A stretch of 64,000 bases of DNA from JAFMIT01 sp044341215 (GCA_044341215.1 JBIISC010000003.1:3468-67467); one strand, 5' to 3'. Numbered from the stretch's first letter, positions 52,007 to 61,109 are shown. Notes: generated by a model from the sequence alone, not told the origin. Translations and numbers: made by a program.

Positions 52007-52045
52007 GAGTGAGGGTCGCAGTTAATGCGACCCTCACTCTACTTT
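52007..52045. terminator. 14-bp perfect hairpin terminator
   Basis: GAGTGAGGGTCGCA (52007-52020), loop GTTAA, TGCGACCCTCACTC (52026-52039), then TACTTTTAG. It ends the upstream gene; the weak T-run leaves termination strength uncertain. Confidence 0.65.
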
Positions 52046-52058
52046 TAGTTGCACCCGC

Positions 52059-52064
52059 TAACCT
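52059..52064 (+). promoter_or_regulatory. Predicted -10 hexamer TAACCT for MFS gene
   Basis: TAACCT lies 7 bases before the ATG at 52072, right after the hairpin. Confidence 0.5.
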
Positions 52065-52071
52065 TGGGCAA

Positions 52072-53277
52072 ATGCAGGAATATAGAGATTTGCTACGTCT
52101 TCCAGGTGCACTTCGCCTGATGCTTTCATCTCTACCTCCGCGCACCGCGTATGGAATGGTTGGGTTAGCACTCTTTTTCCACATTCTCGATATCACAAAT
52201 AGCCTTTCATCCGCTGGTTTTGTGATTGGGGCCCAAACTCTGGTTTCATCATTAACTGCTGGTTTTCGTGGACATGCAATTGATCGATGGGGACAAACCA
52301 AGCCGCTACTTATTTTGGTTCCGCTTTATACAATTTCTACAATTGCGTTGGCATATTTTGCGACCGATTTGCTAAGCTCAATATTGCTAGCCATGGTGAT
52401 GGGGCTGGTATCTCCACCAATCAATTTGAGTATGCGACCACTTTGGGTCTTAGTTGCAGGGCAAGAAAGAATTCGTACTGCATACGCACTTGATTCAACA
52501 ATTTTGAATGTGACAAGTCTGATCGGCCCAGCAATTGGCACTTGGTTGGCATTGCATTTCTCTGGTCGAGTCGCATTAACCACAACCGCAATCTTGATGT
52601 TGGCCGGCGGGACTTTGCTTTTATCAAATCCGATCTCCAAACGCTGGGTTCCAGAAGAAAAAGTTGAAGGCGAAAAAGGAATCTTTAGATCGCCCGCTAT
52701 GCGAGTTCTAGCCATGGAAGCGGTACTGATCGGTTTGGGATATGGGCTACTCGATGTTGCGGTCCCTGCGCGTGCGACGATTCAAGATCTAGCTGGTTGG
52801 GCAGCACCTTCACTCGCGGCAGTTGCATTGGGTGGAATTTTGGGAGGCTTGTATGCCGGTTCGAGGCTTAAACATCTGGTTCCTCTACGCGGTCTATATA
52901 AAACTCAATACGCATTTTCAATAATTGCATTACCGCTTTTCTTAATGCCAGCAGGTTTGCCCACAACAACTTTGATGTTTGTTATCGGATTACCTCTCGG
53001 AGCTGCTCAAGTTTTCTATCTCGAGGTAGTCGACATCGTTCGTCCCCGAGGTGCTGCAGTTGCTTCGCTTGGTTCTATCTGGTTCATAGAAGGTTCCGCA
53101 GCGGCCCTTGGCAATTCTTTATCTGGCATCGTTGCCGAAAATTCTCGTGAATACGGACCTTCCTATGCGCTTATCATTAGCAGCACACTATTTATATTGT
53201 CAGCATTTACTTTACATAGGTCGGCAAAGGGTTCTCTAAAACCCGCTATGAGCCATGTTAGAGAAACGGCAGATTAG
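52072..53277 (+). CDS. MFS-family transporter
   Basis: A 401-residue membrane protein with about twelve helices of the major facilitator type. Loop 2-3 motif A is present in degenerate form (GHAIDRWGQTKPLL), supporting a proton-coupled transporter. The substrate is unknown; efflux of small molecules is usual for this group. The ATG at 52072 is used because an upstream in-frame GTG lies inside the terminator hairpin. The stop overlaps the convergent htpX by four bases. Confidence 0.88.
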   Translation: MQEYRDLLRLPGALRLMLSSLPPRTAYGMVGLALFFHILDITNSLSSAGFVIGAQTLVSSLTAGFRGHAIDRWGQTKPLLILVPLYTISTIALAYFATDLLSSILLAMVMGLVSPPINLSMRPLWVLVAGQERIRTAYALDSTILNVTSLIGPAIGTWLALHFSGRVALTTTAILMLAGGTLLLSNPISKRWVPEEKVEGEKGIFRSPAMRVLAMEAVLIGLGYGLLDVAVPARATIQDLAGWAAPSLAAVALGGILGGLYAGSRLKHLVPLRGLYKTQYAFSIIALPLFLMPAGLPTTTLMFVIGLPLGAAQVFYLEVVDIVRPRGAAVASLGSIWFIEGSAAALGNSLSGIVAENSREYGPSYALIISSTLFILSAFTLHRSAKGSLKPAMSHVRETAD

Positions 53278-54182
53278 TTGTCGTAAGTTCCGGACTCAAT
53301 AGCTTTAAGCGATGCAATTCTTTCGCTAAGTGGTGGATGGGTTGCAAACAATTTGCTAGTAAACGAAGAATCCAATGGTGATTCAATCCAAACATGCGCA
53401 ACCGATGTAGAACGCTGGCGAACAACTGTTGAGTCTTTTTCTAGCTGCTCTAATGCGCGGCGAAGGCCGGCAGGATTTCTAGTGAATTCCACTCCAGTGG
53501 CATCAGCTAATGATTCACGATTTCGCGAAATTGCACTACGCAAAAGCATTGCTGCAAGTGGAGCCAAAATGATGACAATCACAACACCGATAAGGGCAAT
53601 TGGGTTTGCATTACGGTCACGATCTCTGCCGCCACCAAACCAAAGAATTCGGCTAACCATGTCACTCATGAGTGCAATTGCACCAGCTGTGGTTGCGGCA
53701 ACGGCAGATACCAAAGTGTCTCTGTTCGCCACATGTGCCATTTCGTGAGCGGCAACACCTTGCAACTGCTCACGGTCCATGACGCGCAATATTCCAGTTG
53801 TAAAGGCGATAACAGCATGTTCAGGGTCTCTGCCTGTGGCAAATGCATTTGGAGCATCATCTTCAACTATTGCAACTTTTGGCATTGGCATTCCGGAAGC
53901 AATCACTACTTCTTGAACAATGTTGTAAAGCTGCGGTGCATCACTTTCTTCAATCACACGTGCACCAGTCATTGTCATCACGATGCGATCGCTTGCGTAG
54001 TAAGACCACCATGTGCCGCCAACGGAAATGAGAACGACGAATGGCACTAAACCAGTAGTCGCCACACCCATGTATAAACCAATTGCATAGACAACGAATG
54101 CAGTAAGAGATGCCATCATCGCAATCAGAATAATTGTTTTGCGTTTGTTAGCAGCTTGCATTGCCTTAAATGAAACAGCCAT
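53274..54182 (-). CDS. htpX: HtpX-family membrane zinc metalloprotease (M48)
   Basis: A 302-residue integral membrane protease that degrades misfolded membrane proteins. The zinc motif is AHEMAHVANRD (HExxH, near residue 143), with the third ligand glutamate in SRNRESLADATGVEF. Two helices (about 15-50) precede and two follow the catalytic site. The conserved ATHPPLSERI lies near the C-terminus. It follows lemA by 7 bases; this lemA-htpX pair is common in actinobacteria. Confidence 0.93.
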   Translation of the reverse strand: MAVSFKAMQAANKRKTIILIAMMASLTAFVVYAIGLYMGVATTGLVPFVVLISVGGTWWSYYASDRIVMTMTGARVIEESDAPQLYNIVQEVVIASGMPMPKVAIVEDDAPNAFATGRDPEHAVIAFTTGILRVMDREQLQGVAAHEMAHVANRDTLVSAVAATTAGAIALMSDMVSRILWFGGGRDRDRNANPIALIGVVIVIILAPLAAMLLRSAISRNRESLADATGVEFTRNPAGLRRALEQLEKDSTVVRQRSTSVAHVWIESPLDSSFTSKLFATHPPLSERIASLKAIESGTYDN

Positions 54183-54189
54183 GAATTAT

Positions 54190-54747
54190 CTAAAACTGAA
54201 CTTTTGGAGCCTTGCGTGCTTCAGGGTCTTCAATTTCGTAGAAATCACGTACTGAAACTTTTGCAAGCGGTGCAAAGAACATTCCTGGGATTGCTTGCAC
54301 AGTTGAATTCAATTGATTAACTGAATCGTTGTAATACTGTCTTGCAAATGCAACTTTATTTTCGGTGCCAGCTAATTCTTCTTGTAGTTGTGAGAAGTTA
54401 GCTGATGCCTTTAGATCAGGGTAATCCTCACTAACAGCGAGTAAGCCGCGAAGGGCTTGGGTCAACATGCCATCAGCAGCCGATACATCCTGCACGCCTT
54501 GAGCAGCTGTTGCTTGGGCGCGAGCTGCAATTACTTTCTCAAAGGTTTCCTTTTCGTGGGAGGCATAGCCCTTAACGGTTTCGACTAAGTTAGGAATCAA
54601 ATCCGAGCGTCGTCGAAGCTGAACTTCAATCTGTGCGAATGCCTCAGAGACGCCATTGTTTAGGCGAATTAGTTTGTTGTATTGAGCAATAGTGACTAGC
54701 ACTAGTACTCCAAGGATTACCAAAACTGCTATTAATAATGTATTCAT
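54190..54747 (-). CDS. lemA: LemA family protein
   Basis: A 185-residue protein with one N-terminal helix (about 3-20) and a helical-bundle domain outside or inside the membrane. The family signature is YNKLIRLNNGVSEAFAQIEV followed by LRRRSDLIPNLVETVKGYASHEKE. Function unproven; a scaffold or partner for the HtpX protease is suggested by the pairing. TACCTT lies exactly 6 bases before the ATG and no ribosome site is present. Confidence 0.92.
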   Translation of the reverse strand: MNTLLIAVLVILGVLVLVTIAQYNKLIRLNNGVSEAFAQIEVQLRRRSDLIPNLVETVKGYASHEKETFEKVIAARAQATAAQGVQDVSAADGMLTQALRGLLAVSEDYPDLKASANFSQLQEELAGTENKVAFARQYYNDSVNQLNSTVQAIPGMFFAPLAKVSVRDFYEIEDPEARKAPKVQF

Positions 54748-54753
54748 GAGGCC

Positions 54754-54759
54754 AAGGTA
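54754..54759 (-). promoter_or_regulatory. Predicted -10 hexamer TACCTT for lemA-htpX
   Basis: TACCTT on the minus strand, 6 bases before the ATG at 54747; predicted leaderless promoter. Confidence 0.55.
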
Positions 54760-54961
54760 CTCCCAGAGCCTCGTAGCGCAACATGAATACGGCTATTGTC
54801 CTAATTCCATGCCGTGGGACAAAGGTCAAAGCACTCTCAGCTCGCTCTTAGGGCGGACTCTGAGAGGATGCAGGCAACACATCCATTACGTGCTTAAACA
54901 GGATTTAGGGATTGAAAATTGATGCCGCTCTTAGAAATGCAGCGCGTAGTACTCGTACCAA

Positions 54962-57940
54962 CTATTCGTTTACGCCATACACATATTTTTCCATAATGTT
55001 TCGGCACCTTCTAGAAAGTCGGCGATAGCGCTCGGTAGTCACTGAGCCCGACTCATCCCCTAGTACGAAAGCCAACATTCTTAAGGTGTTTGGGTCACTC
55101 GGAATTGAATCATTTCCCTTAGCGCCGATTAAAACAAGTTGATTTCTTATTTCCACTGCATATTTCCATGCCTGAATCAAGAGCTCAGATTCCTCAGTGG
55201 TTATTAATCCCAATTTTGCTAATTGGCTTAAAACCACAAGAGTTGAAGTGTCCTGTAGCTCTTCATGAGATTGGGCAAATTGCAATTGCAAAAGTTGCGC
55301 TACCCATTCGACGTCTGAAATTCCGCCGGGGCCAAGTTTCAGATGTAATGCAGGATCTGCGCCTCTAGGTAGGCGTTCACTTTCCACGCGAGCCTTAATG
55401 CGTCGAATATCACGCAATTCATTTTCATCTAGTCCATTTTTGGGATAGCGGAGCTTGTCAATCAAATTAGTAAGTGCACTTCCTAAATCTGCATCTCCTG
55501 CCACAAAATACGCGCGCAATAAGGCTTGGCTTTCCCAGGTAAGCGACCACTTCTCGTAATAACTTGCATATGATTCAAGAGTTCGGGCAATTGCACCTTG
55601 CTTTCCTTCTGGGCGCAGGTCTAAATCAATAATCAATGCCGGGTCAGCTGCTGGGGCTCCTAAAGAATTTTGCAAAGTTGAAATAATTGTCAATGCATCG
55701 TTAGCTGCGGTTTCGCCATTACCCAGAGGTTCGTAAACAAATGTCGCATCAACATCACTTGCGTAACTCATTTCAAGTCCACCAAGTTTTCCTAGGCCAA
55801 TCATCGCGATTCGCAAAGTTGGAGTTGCATCGCCAAAGTGATGTTTGATCACCACGTCAAGCGCAACTGACAGTGTGGATTCAGTCAATTCACTTATTCC
55901 CACGAGAACTTCTTCTAGGCTCATCGTTTTAAGCAAGTCGGCTGCTGAGATTCGAATTAGTTCACGTTGCCTGATAGCCCTTATCGCAGTTATCGCACTT
56001 TCAAGATCGTCGTGACGATTTCCAACTGATTGCATTTCTTTCAGCAATGTTCCAGCATCTCGAGGCCGCAGATTTGCGTCATCTGAAAGAAGGTTTACCG
56101 ATTCAGGAGCGCTCAAAACTAAATCTGTGAAATATTTACTTACTGACAGTAAATAGGCCAATCGCTCTGCAATTGCAGATTCGTCGCGCAGTAGTCGCAA
56201 ATACCAAGGAGTTGCACCAAGTGCATCACTTACCTTACGAAAAGCGAATAAACCTGTATCTGGATTCGGAGTTTGGGCCATCCAAGAAAGCATTACTGGC
56301 AACAATGTCTTTTGGATTGCGGCACGCCTTGAAACGCCACTACTCAAAGCTGCCAGATTTCGCAAGGCGCTTTCAGGGTCGTTGAAGCCAAGGGCTTTCA
56401 ACCGTTCTTGTGCTGCATCTAACGAAAGTTTTTGATCATTTGCATCTAGTCGCACAACCGCTTGCAACAAGGGCCGATAAAACAGCTTTTCATGCAATCT
56501 TCGGGCATCTAACTTGTGTCGGTTCAAAGTCTGCAATAGCGCCTGTGCTGGATCATTCTTCATGCCAAAAGATCGCCCAATCCGGCGCAGTTCTATTTCA
56601 TCTTCAGGGACTAAATGTGTGCGCCGCATTTGGAACATTTGAATGCGATGCTCTAAGCGCCTTTCAAATTTATAGGCGGCAGCTAATGTGGAAGCATCTT
56701 CACGGCCCACGTAACCCCAAGTGGCCAACGCTTCGAGGGCTTGCAATGTATTGGAACTTCGGAGCATCACATCTGAACGGCCATGGACAAGTTGCAGAAG
56801 TTGCACCGCAAACTCAACATCTCGAAGGCCACCACTTCCAAGTTTTAGTTCGCGGTCTTGTTCGCGCGCTGGAATGTTTTCTACTACTCGCCGGCGCATT
56901 GCTTGAACATCTGACACAAAATTAGGTCTAGCAGCTGCTTGCCAGACAAACGGCAACATTGCATCCACATACTCCTGGCCAAGCTCCACATTGCCTGCCA
57001 TTGCGCGTGCTTTTAGTAAAGCCTGAAATTCCCAAGTGTTGGCCCATCTTTCATAATATGAAGTGTGACCTTCAAGCGAGCGAACAAGTGCACCGTCTTT
57101 ACCTTCAGGTCTTAGATTTGGATCAACTTGCCAAATCATGCCTTCACTAGTTGGCGCTTCACATACTTGCATCATCTGCGATGCAACTCGCGTTGCCTCT
57201 TCAATAAAGTCTTCTGCCCCATCAAATGCACGAGCCACATAGATTACGTCAACATCACTGATGTAATTAAGTTCACGACCACCAGTTTTCCCCATGGCAA
57301 TAACTGCAATTTCAGACTTAGGTTTTCCAGGGTTTACCGATCGCCACGCAATTGCAAGTGCCGCTTCAATCACACCGTCAGCGATATATGAAAGGCGCTC
57401 AGCAACCGCGGCTAAATCGTCAATTTCACTTAAATCGCGGATTGCTACTGCAATGACTTCCGTGCGATATGCAATACGTAAATTGATCAGCGCGTCCTGC
57501 CCATCGCTGCGAGCAACATAACGGCCATCGATTAACTCAGCGCTGACACTTTCAAGTAAACGAGTAGTAACTGAATTTCGATTACCGATGTTTTGCCAAA
57601 GGCCTTCTTCAAGAAAAATAGAAATTGATTCGGTGTGTTTTGCACAGTGAATCCCAAATGCTTCAGAGCTACCTACAACCGTTATCCAGCGATTTCGAGC
57701 GCCAGCATCATCAAGCCACATCATGCGCAATTTTTCAGATGCGTTTACAAACCAATTTACCGTTGCTTCAAGTGCTAAATCTGGATCCGCCGCTAAACCA
57801 AATTCTTCCAACAAAGCTGAGTGAGAGAGAAGTTCTGGGAATTCAGAAAGCGAAAGGGCCGCCTTTTTCGGGTTAGCAAAACCAAATTTGGCAAGTTTTG
57901 CTTCGACCGAATTTAACCGGCCGTCCTCATCGACAGACAT
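54962..57940 (-). CDS. glnE: Bifunctional glutamine synthetase adenylyltransferase/deadenylase
   Basis: A 992-residue enzyme that attaches AMP to, or removes it from, GlnA. Two nucleotidyltransferase halves are visible. The N-terminal deadenylase has GGRELNYISDVDVIYV (near residue 217), and the C-terminal adenylylase has GGLEMSYASDVDATFV (near 715); each has the GG-x9-SDxD pattern. DPNLRPEGKDG and DLDLRPEGKQG repeat in the two halves. Long helical linkers join them. It follows glnA2 by 9 bases but has its own TAGATT hexamer 6 bases before the ATG, which overlaps the glnA2 stop. Confidence 0.96.
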   Translation of the reverse strand: MSVDEDGRLNSVEAKLAKFGFANPKKAALSLSEFPELLSHSALLEEFGLAADPDLALEATVNWFVNASEKLRMMWLDDAGARNRWITVVGSSEAFGIHCAKHTESISIFLEEGLWQNIGNRNSVTTRLLESVSAELIDGRYVARSDGQDALINLRIAYRTEVIAVAIRDLSEIDDLAAVAERLSYIADGVIEAALAIAWRSVNPGKPKSEIAVIAMGKTGGRELNYISDVDVIYVARAFDGAEDFIEEATRVASQMMQVCEAPTSEGMIWQVDPNLRPEGKDGALVRSLEGHTSYYERWANTWEFQALLKARAMAGNVELGQEYVDAMLPFVWQAAARPNFVSDVQAMRRRVVENIPAREQDRELKLGSGGLRDVEFAVQLLQLVHGRSDVMLRSSNTLQALEALATWGYVGREDASTLAAAYKFERRLEHRIQMFQMRRTHLVPEDEIELRRIGRSFGMKNDPAQALLQTLNRHKLDARRLHEKLFYRPLLQAVVRLDANDQKLSLDAAQERLKALGFNDPESALRNLAALSSGVSRRAAIQKTLLPVMLSWMAQTPNPDTGLFAFRKVSDALGATPWYLRLLRDESAIAERLAYLLSVSKYFTDLVLSAPESVNLLSDDANLRPRDAGTLLKEMQSVGNRHDDLESAITAIRAIRQRELIRISAADLLKTMSLEEVLVGISELTESTLSVALDVVIKHHFGDATPTLRIAMIGLGKLGGLEMSYASDVDATFVYEPLGNGETAANDALTIISTLQNSLGAPAADPALIIDLDLRPEGKQGAIARTLESYASYYEKWSLTWESQALLRAYFVAGDADLGSALTNLIDKLRYPKNGLDENELRDIRRIKARVESERLPRGADPALHLKLGPGGISDVEWVAQLLQLQFAQSHEELQDTSTLVVLSQLAKLGLITTEESELLIQAWKYAVEIRNQLVLIGAKGNDSIPSDPNTLRMLAFVLGDESGSVTTERYRRLSRRCRNIMEKYVYGVNE

Positions 57941-57946
57941 TAGAGA

Positions 57947-57952
57947 AATCTA
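57947..57952 (-). promoter_or_regulatory. Predicted -10 hexamer TAGATT for glnE, overlapping glnA2 stop
   Basis: TAGATT on the minus strand, 6 bases before the glnE ATG; its first three bases are the TAG stop of glnA2. Confidence 0.5.
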
Positions 57953-59287
57953 AAGGATTGGCAGGTGTTTTGATAACTCGTATGGGGTGACCTGCTTACG
58001 GTATTCATCCCATTCAGCACGCTTATTACGCAAGAAGAAATCAAATACATGCTCACCGAGGGTTTCAGCAACCAATTCAGACTTTTCCATAATGGCAATT
58101 GCTTGATCCAAGCTAGTCGGCAATTGTTTGAGGCCAAGTGCGGCTCTCTCGGAATCAGTTAGCGACCAAACATCATCTTCTGCACCTGGCGGCAATTCAT
58201 AACCTTGTTCGATTCCCCGCAAACCAGCATTAAGCAACACTGCAAAAGCAAGATACGGATTTGTGGCACTGTCGAGGGAACGAATCTCAATTCGAGTGCT
58301 TTGCCCTTTGCCTGGCTTATACATTGGGATGCGAATCAACGCTGACCTGTTGTTATGGCCCCAACAAATATGTGCTGGCGCTTCACCGCCACCGGCAAGT
58401 CGTTTGTACGAATTTACCCACTGATTTAGCACGGCAGTAATTTCAGGCGCATGTGTCAACAACCCAGCCACAAATGAGCGACCAACTTTGCTCAATTGAT
58501 ATGGAGCACCTGGTTCATGGAATGCATTCTTGTCACCTTCGAATAAAGACATATGAGTATGCATTCCGGAACCTGGATATTGTGTAAAAGGTTTTGGCAT
58601 AAACGATGCATAAACACCATGTTCCAAAGCAACTTCTTTAATCACTGTTCGGAAAGTCATAATGTTGTCAGCAGTTGTTAGCGCATCTGCATATCGCAAA
58701 TCAATTTCTTGTTGGCCAGGTGCGCCTTCGTGGTGAGAAAATTCAACACTAATTCCCATAGCTTCGAGCATGGTGATTGCTGAGCGACGAAAATCGTGGC
58801 CGATGCCGTGTGGAGAATGATCAAAATAGCCAACTGAATCAATTGGAACTGGCGATTGGCCAGGTTCTGGTAGATCTTTAAACAAGAAGAATTCAATTTC
58901 AGGATGTGTGTAGAAAGTAAATCCCATATCAGCAGCTTTTGAAAGTGCGCGCTTTAAAACATATCGTGGATCTGCAAATGATGGAGAACCATCTGGCATA
59001 TGAATGTCGCAGAAGATTCTTGCCACTGCATTAACATCGCCGCGCCACGGGAGAACTTGGAAGGTGGAAGGGTCTGGCATAGCCAACATGTCTGCTTCGT
59101 GCACGCGGGCAAAACCTTGAATTGCCGAGCCGTCGAAGCCAAGGCCTTCTTCAAAAGCGCCTTCAAGTTCAGCTGGGGCAATGGCTACTGACTTCAACGT
59201 TCCTAGAACGTCTGTGAACCAAAGTCGAATAAATCGAATATCCCGCTCTTCAATGCTTCGCAGGACGAATTCAGTTTGCTTATCCAT
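57950..59287 (-). CDS. glnA2: Glutamine synthetase homologue (GlnA2 type)
   Basis: A 445-residue GSI-alpha-like protein, shorter than the GlnA at 46586. Landmarks are EGLGFDGSAIQGFARVHEAD, HPEIEFFLF, EFSHHEGAPGQQEIDLR, and NRSALIRIP. The region equivalent to the adenylylation loop reads DDVWSLTDSER, with Trp where GlnA has Tyr, so it should not be a target of GlnE. Homologues (Rv2222c) beside glnE have weak or other ligase activity, so glutamine synthesis is not certain. AGGAGG lies upstream of the ATG. Confidence 0.93.
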   Translation of the reverse strand: MDKQTEFVLRSIEERDIRFIRLWFTDVLGTLKSVAIAPAELEGAFEEGLGFDGSAIQGFARVHEADMLAMPDPSTFQVLPWRGDVNAVARIFCDIHMPDGSPSFADPRYVLKRALSKAADMGFTFYTHPEIEFFLFKDLPEPGQSPVPIDSVGYFDHSPHGIGHDFRRSAITMLEAMGISVEFSHHEGAPGQQEIDLRYADALTTADNIMTFRTVIKEVALEHGVYASFMPKPFTQYPGSGMHTHMSLFEGDKNAFHEPGAPYQLSKVGRSFVAGLLTHAPEITAVLNQWVNSYKRLAGGGEAPAHICWGHNNRSALIRIPMYKPGKGQSTRIEIRSLDSATNPYLAFAVLLNAGLRGIEQGYELPPGAEDDVWSLTDSERAALGLKQLPTSLDQAIAIMEKSELVAETLGEHVFDFFLRNKRAEWDEYRKQVTPYELSKHLPIL

Positions 59288-59299
59288 GGTTTCCTCCTA

Positions 59300-59337
59300 G
59301 AGCCAATAGTGCCTCACTTGTGTTACGGCAATGTGAC
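59300..59337 (-). promoter_or_regulatory. Possible GlnR-like site upstream of glnA2
   Basis: On the minus strand GTCAC (59337-59333) and GTAAC (59326-59322) are separated by exactly 6 bases, followed with the same spacing by GAGGC and GGCTC. Both first sites fit GTnAC but neither the GAAAC partners; weaker than the glnA box. Confidence 0.3.
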
Positions 59338-59360
59338 AAGTCGATACCAATTTGGCTGAT

Positions 59361-59366
59361 TACTCT
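59361..59366 (+). promoter_or_regulatory. Predicted -10 hexamer TACTCT for nadE
   Basis: TACTCT lies exactly 6 bases before the ATG at 59373; predicted leaderless start. Confidence 0.55.
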
Positions 59367-59372
59367 TGCCCT

Positions 59373-61109
59373 ATGCCCCAAATCCGCCTAGCGCTCGCTC
59401 AAGTCAATCCGACTGTGGGAGATATTGCTGGGAACTCTCGCCTAGTGCGCACCTGGTGTGCAAAAGCTGCCGAGTCTGCGGCGCATATTGTCGCTTTCCC
59501 AGAGATGATGCTGACCGGTTATCCAATCGAAGATCTAGCCCTTCGCGAATCATTTCAAGAGGCTAGCGTGAAGGCTGTTTCGCAACTTGCCTCGGATCTA
59601 GTTGCCGATGGTCTTGGAGATTTAATTGTTGTAGTTGGACACCTATCTTCACACAAAGCGCAAATAGACCAACTTGGAAAACCCAAAGGCAGTCCTGCAA
59701 ATACTCTGAGCGTTTTACACCAAGGTCAGGTGATTGTTGAATACTCAAAACATCATCTACCAAATTACGGTGTATTCGATGAATACCGAAACTTCGTTGC
59801 CGGCGACAAATCTGCCGTAATCCGCGTAGGTGGCGTAGACATCGCATTAGCAATTTGTGAAGACCTCTGGCAAGAAGGTGGGCCCGTCGCAAGAGTTGCA
59901 AAACAAAACGTCGGACTTTTGTTAGTTATAAATGGTTCGCCATACGAAGTCAACAAAGATGATGCGCGACTGGAATTGGTCAGCCGAAGGGCCAAGGAAG
60001 CAAATGCATCTTTGGCTTACGTCAACATGGTTGGCGGTCAAGATGAATTAGTTTTTGATGGTGATTCAATTGTGGTTAACGAAAATGGACAACTTCTAGG
60101 TCGGGCACCTTTATTCGAAGAAGGCTTACTGACTTTAGATCTGGACTTGAAAGCTGCAGACACCAACAAGGTGCTGAGCGACGGCACTGAAGTTGCAGTA
60201 ATTAGCGAATGGCCATTCAAGCCCTACACCCCGCTGAAGCCAAATGTCGCGCCCGCAATTTCTGATATCCAAACCCAATACGCTGCTGTTGTAGTTGGGC
60301 TTCGCGATTACGTGAAGAAAAATGGTTTCAAGTCTGTAATTCTTGGTCTTTCTGGCGGAATCGATTCAGCACTAGTTGCTGCCATTGCTGCAGATGCAAT
60401 TGGTGCCCAAAACGTTTTTGGTGTTTCACTGCCATCCAAGTATTCATCTGCTCATTCGAAATCTGATGCTTTGGACTTAGCCAACCGCCTGGGAATCAAT
60501 TTTCGCACAATCGCCATTGAAGAATTCGTTTCCGCTTATGAAAGTGCAATAGCACTGACTGGCTTGGCTAGCGAAAACTTACAAGCCCGGGCCCGCGGTG
60601 TGACGTTGATGGCGTTGAGCAATCAAGAAGGACATCTTGTTTTAGCAACTGGCAACAAAAGTGAATTAGCAGTTGGCTACTCAACTATTTACGGTGATGC
60701 TGTTGGCGGATTTGCACCAATAAAAGATGTGCCGAAAACCATAGTTTGGGAAATGGCTAAGTGGCGAAATCGGTTGGCGATAACTCAGAACAAAGTTGCG
60801 CCGATTCCCGACAACTCAATTACCAAAGAACCTAGTGCTGAATTGCGTCCTGGTCAAAAAGATTCAGATTCATTACCCGACTACATATTGCTAGATAAGT
60901 TGCTTGATGCATATGTTGAACAAGATTTAGGCAGCCGCGAGCTGATTGAGATGGGCTTTGACCCTGCGTTGGTGGATCGAGTTTTGAAGATGGTCGACCG
61001 TGCTGAATACAAGCGCCGGCAATATCCACCAGGCACCAAGATTTCAAAACGAGCATTCGGTCGAGATCGACGTTTACCAATAACAAGCGAATGGGACGAA
61101 CAGCACTAA
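59373..61109 (+). CDS. nadE: Glutamine-dependent NAD+ synthetase
   Basis: A 578-residue two-domain enzyme for the last step of NAD synthesis. The N-terminal nitrilase-fold glutaminase (1-270) has the catalytic glutamate in AFPEMMLTGYP, lysine in SKHHLPNYGVFDE and cysteine in ALAICEDLW. The C-terminal synthetase has the ATP-PPi loop LGLSGGIDSALVA and the GNKSELAVGYST segment. The ATG at 59373 starts the fold directly and has a -10 hexamer 6 bases upstream. It works with nadA, 35 kb away, in NAD supply. Confidence 0.96.
   Translation: MPQIRLALAQVNPTVGDIAGNSRLVRTWCAKAAESAAHIVAFPEMMLTGYPIEDLALRESFQEASVKAVSQLASDLVADGLGDLIVVVGHLSSHKAQIDQLGKPKGSPANTLSVLHQGQVIVEYSKHHLPNYGVFDEYRNFVAGDKSAVIRVGGVDIALAICEDLWQEGGPVARVAKQNVGLLLVINGSPYEVNKDDARLELVSRRAKEANASLAYVNMVGGQDELVFDGDSIVVNENGQLLGRAPLFEEGLLTLDLDLKAADTNKVLSDGTEVAVISEWPFKPYTPLKPNVAPAISDIQTQYAAVVVGLRDYVKKNGFKSVILGLSGGIDSALVAAIAADAIGAQNVFGVSLPSKYSSAHSKSDALDLANRLGINFRTIAIEEFVSAYESAIALTGLASENLQARARGVTLMALSNQEGHLVLATGNKSELAVGYSTIYGDAVGGFAPIKDVPKTIVWEMAKWRNRLAITQNKVAPIPDNSITKEPSAELRPGQKDSDSLPDYILLDKLLDAYVEQDLGSRELIEMGFDPALVDRVLKMVDRAEYKRRQYPPGTKISKRAFGRDRRLPITSEWDEQH

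Noticed and set aside
54748..54961. Possible short gene between lemA and glnE
   Set aside because: The short frames there have no motifs or ribosome site; only the lemA promoter hexamer is convincing.
56410..56925. 171-codon plus-strand frame inside glnE
   Set aside because: His/Leu-rich shadow of the glnE frame without recognisable domains.
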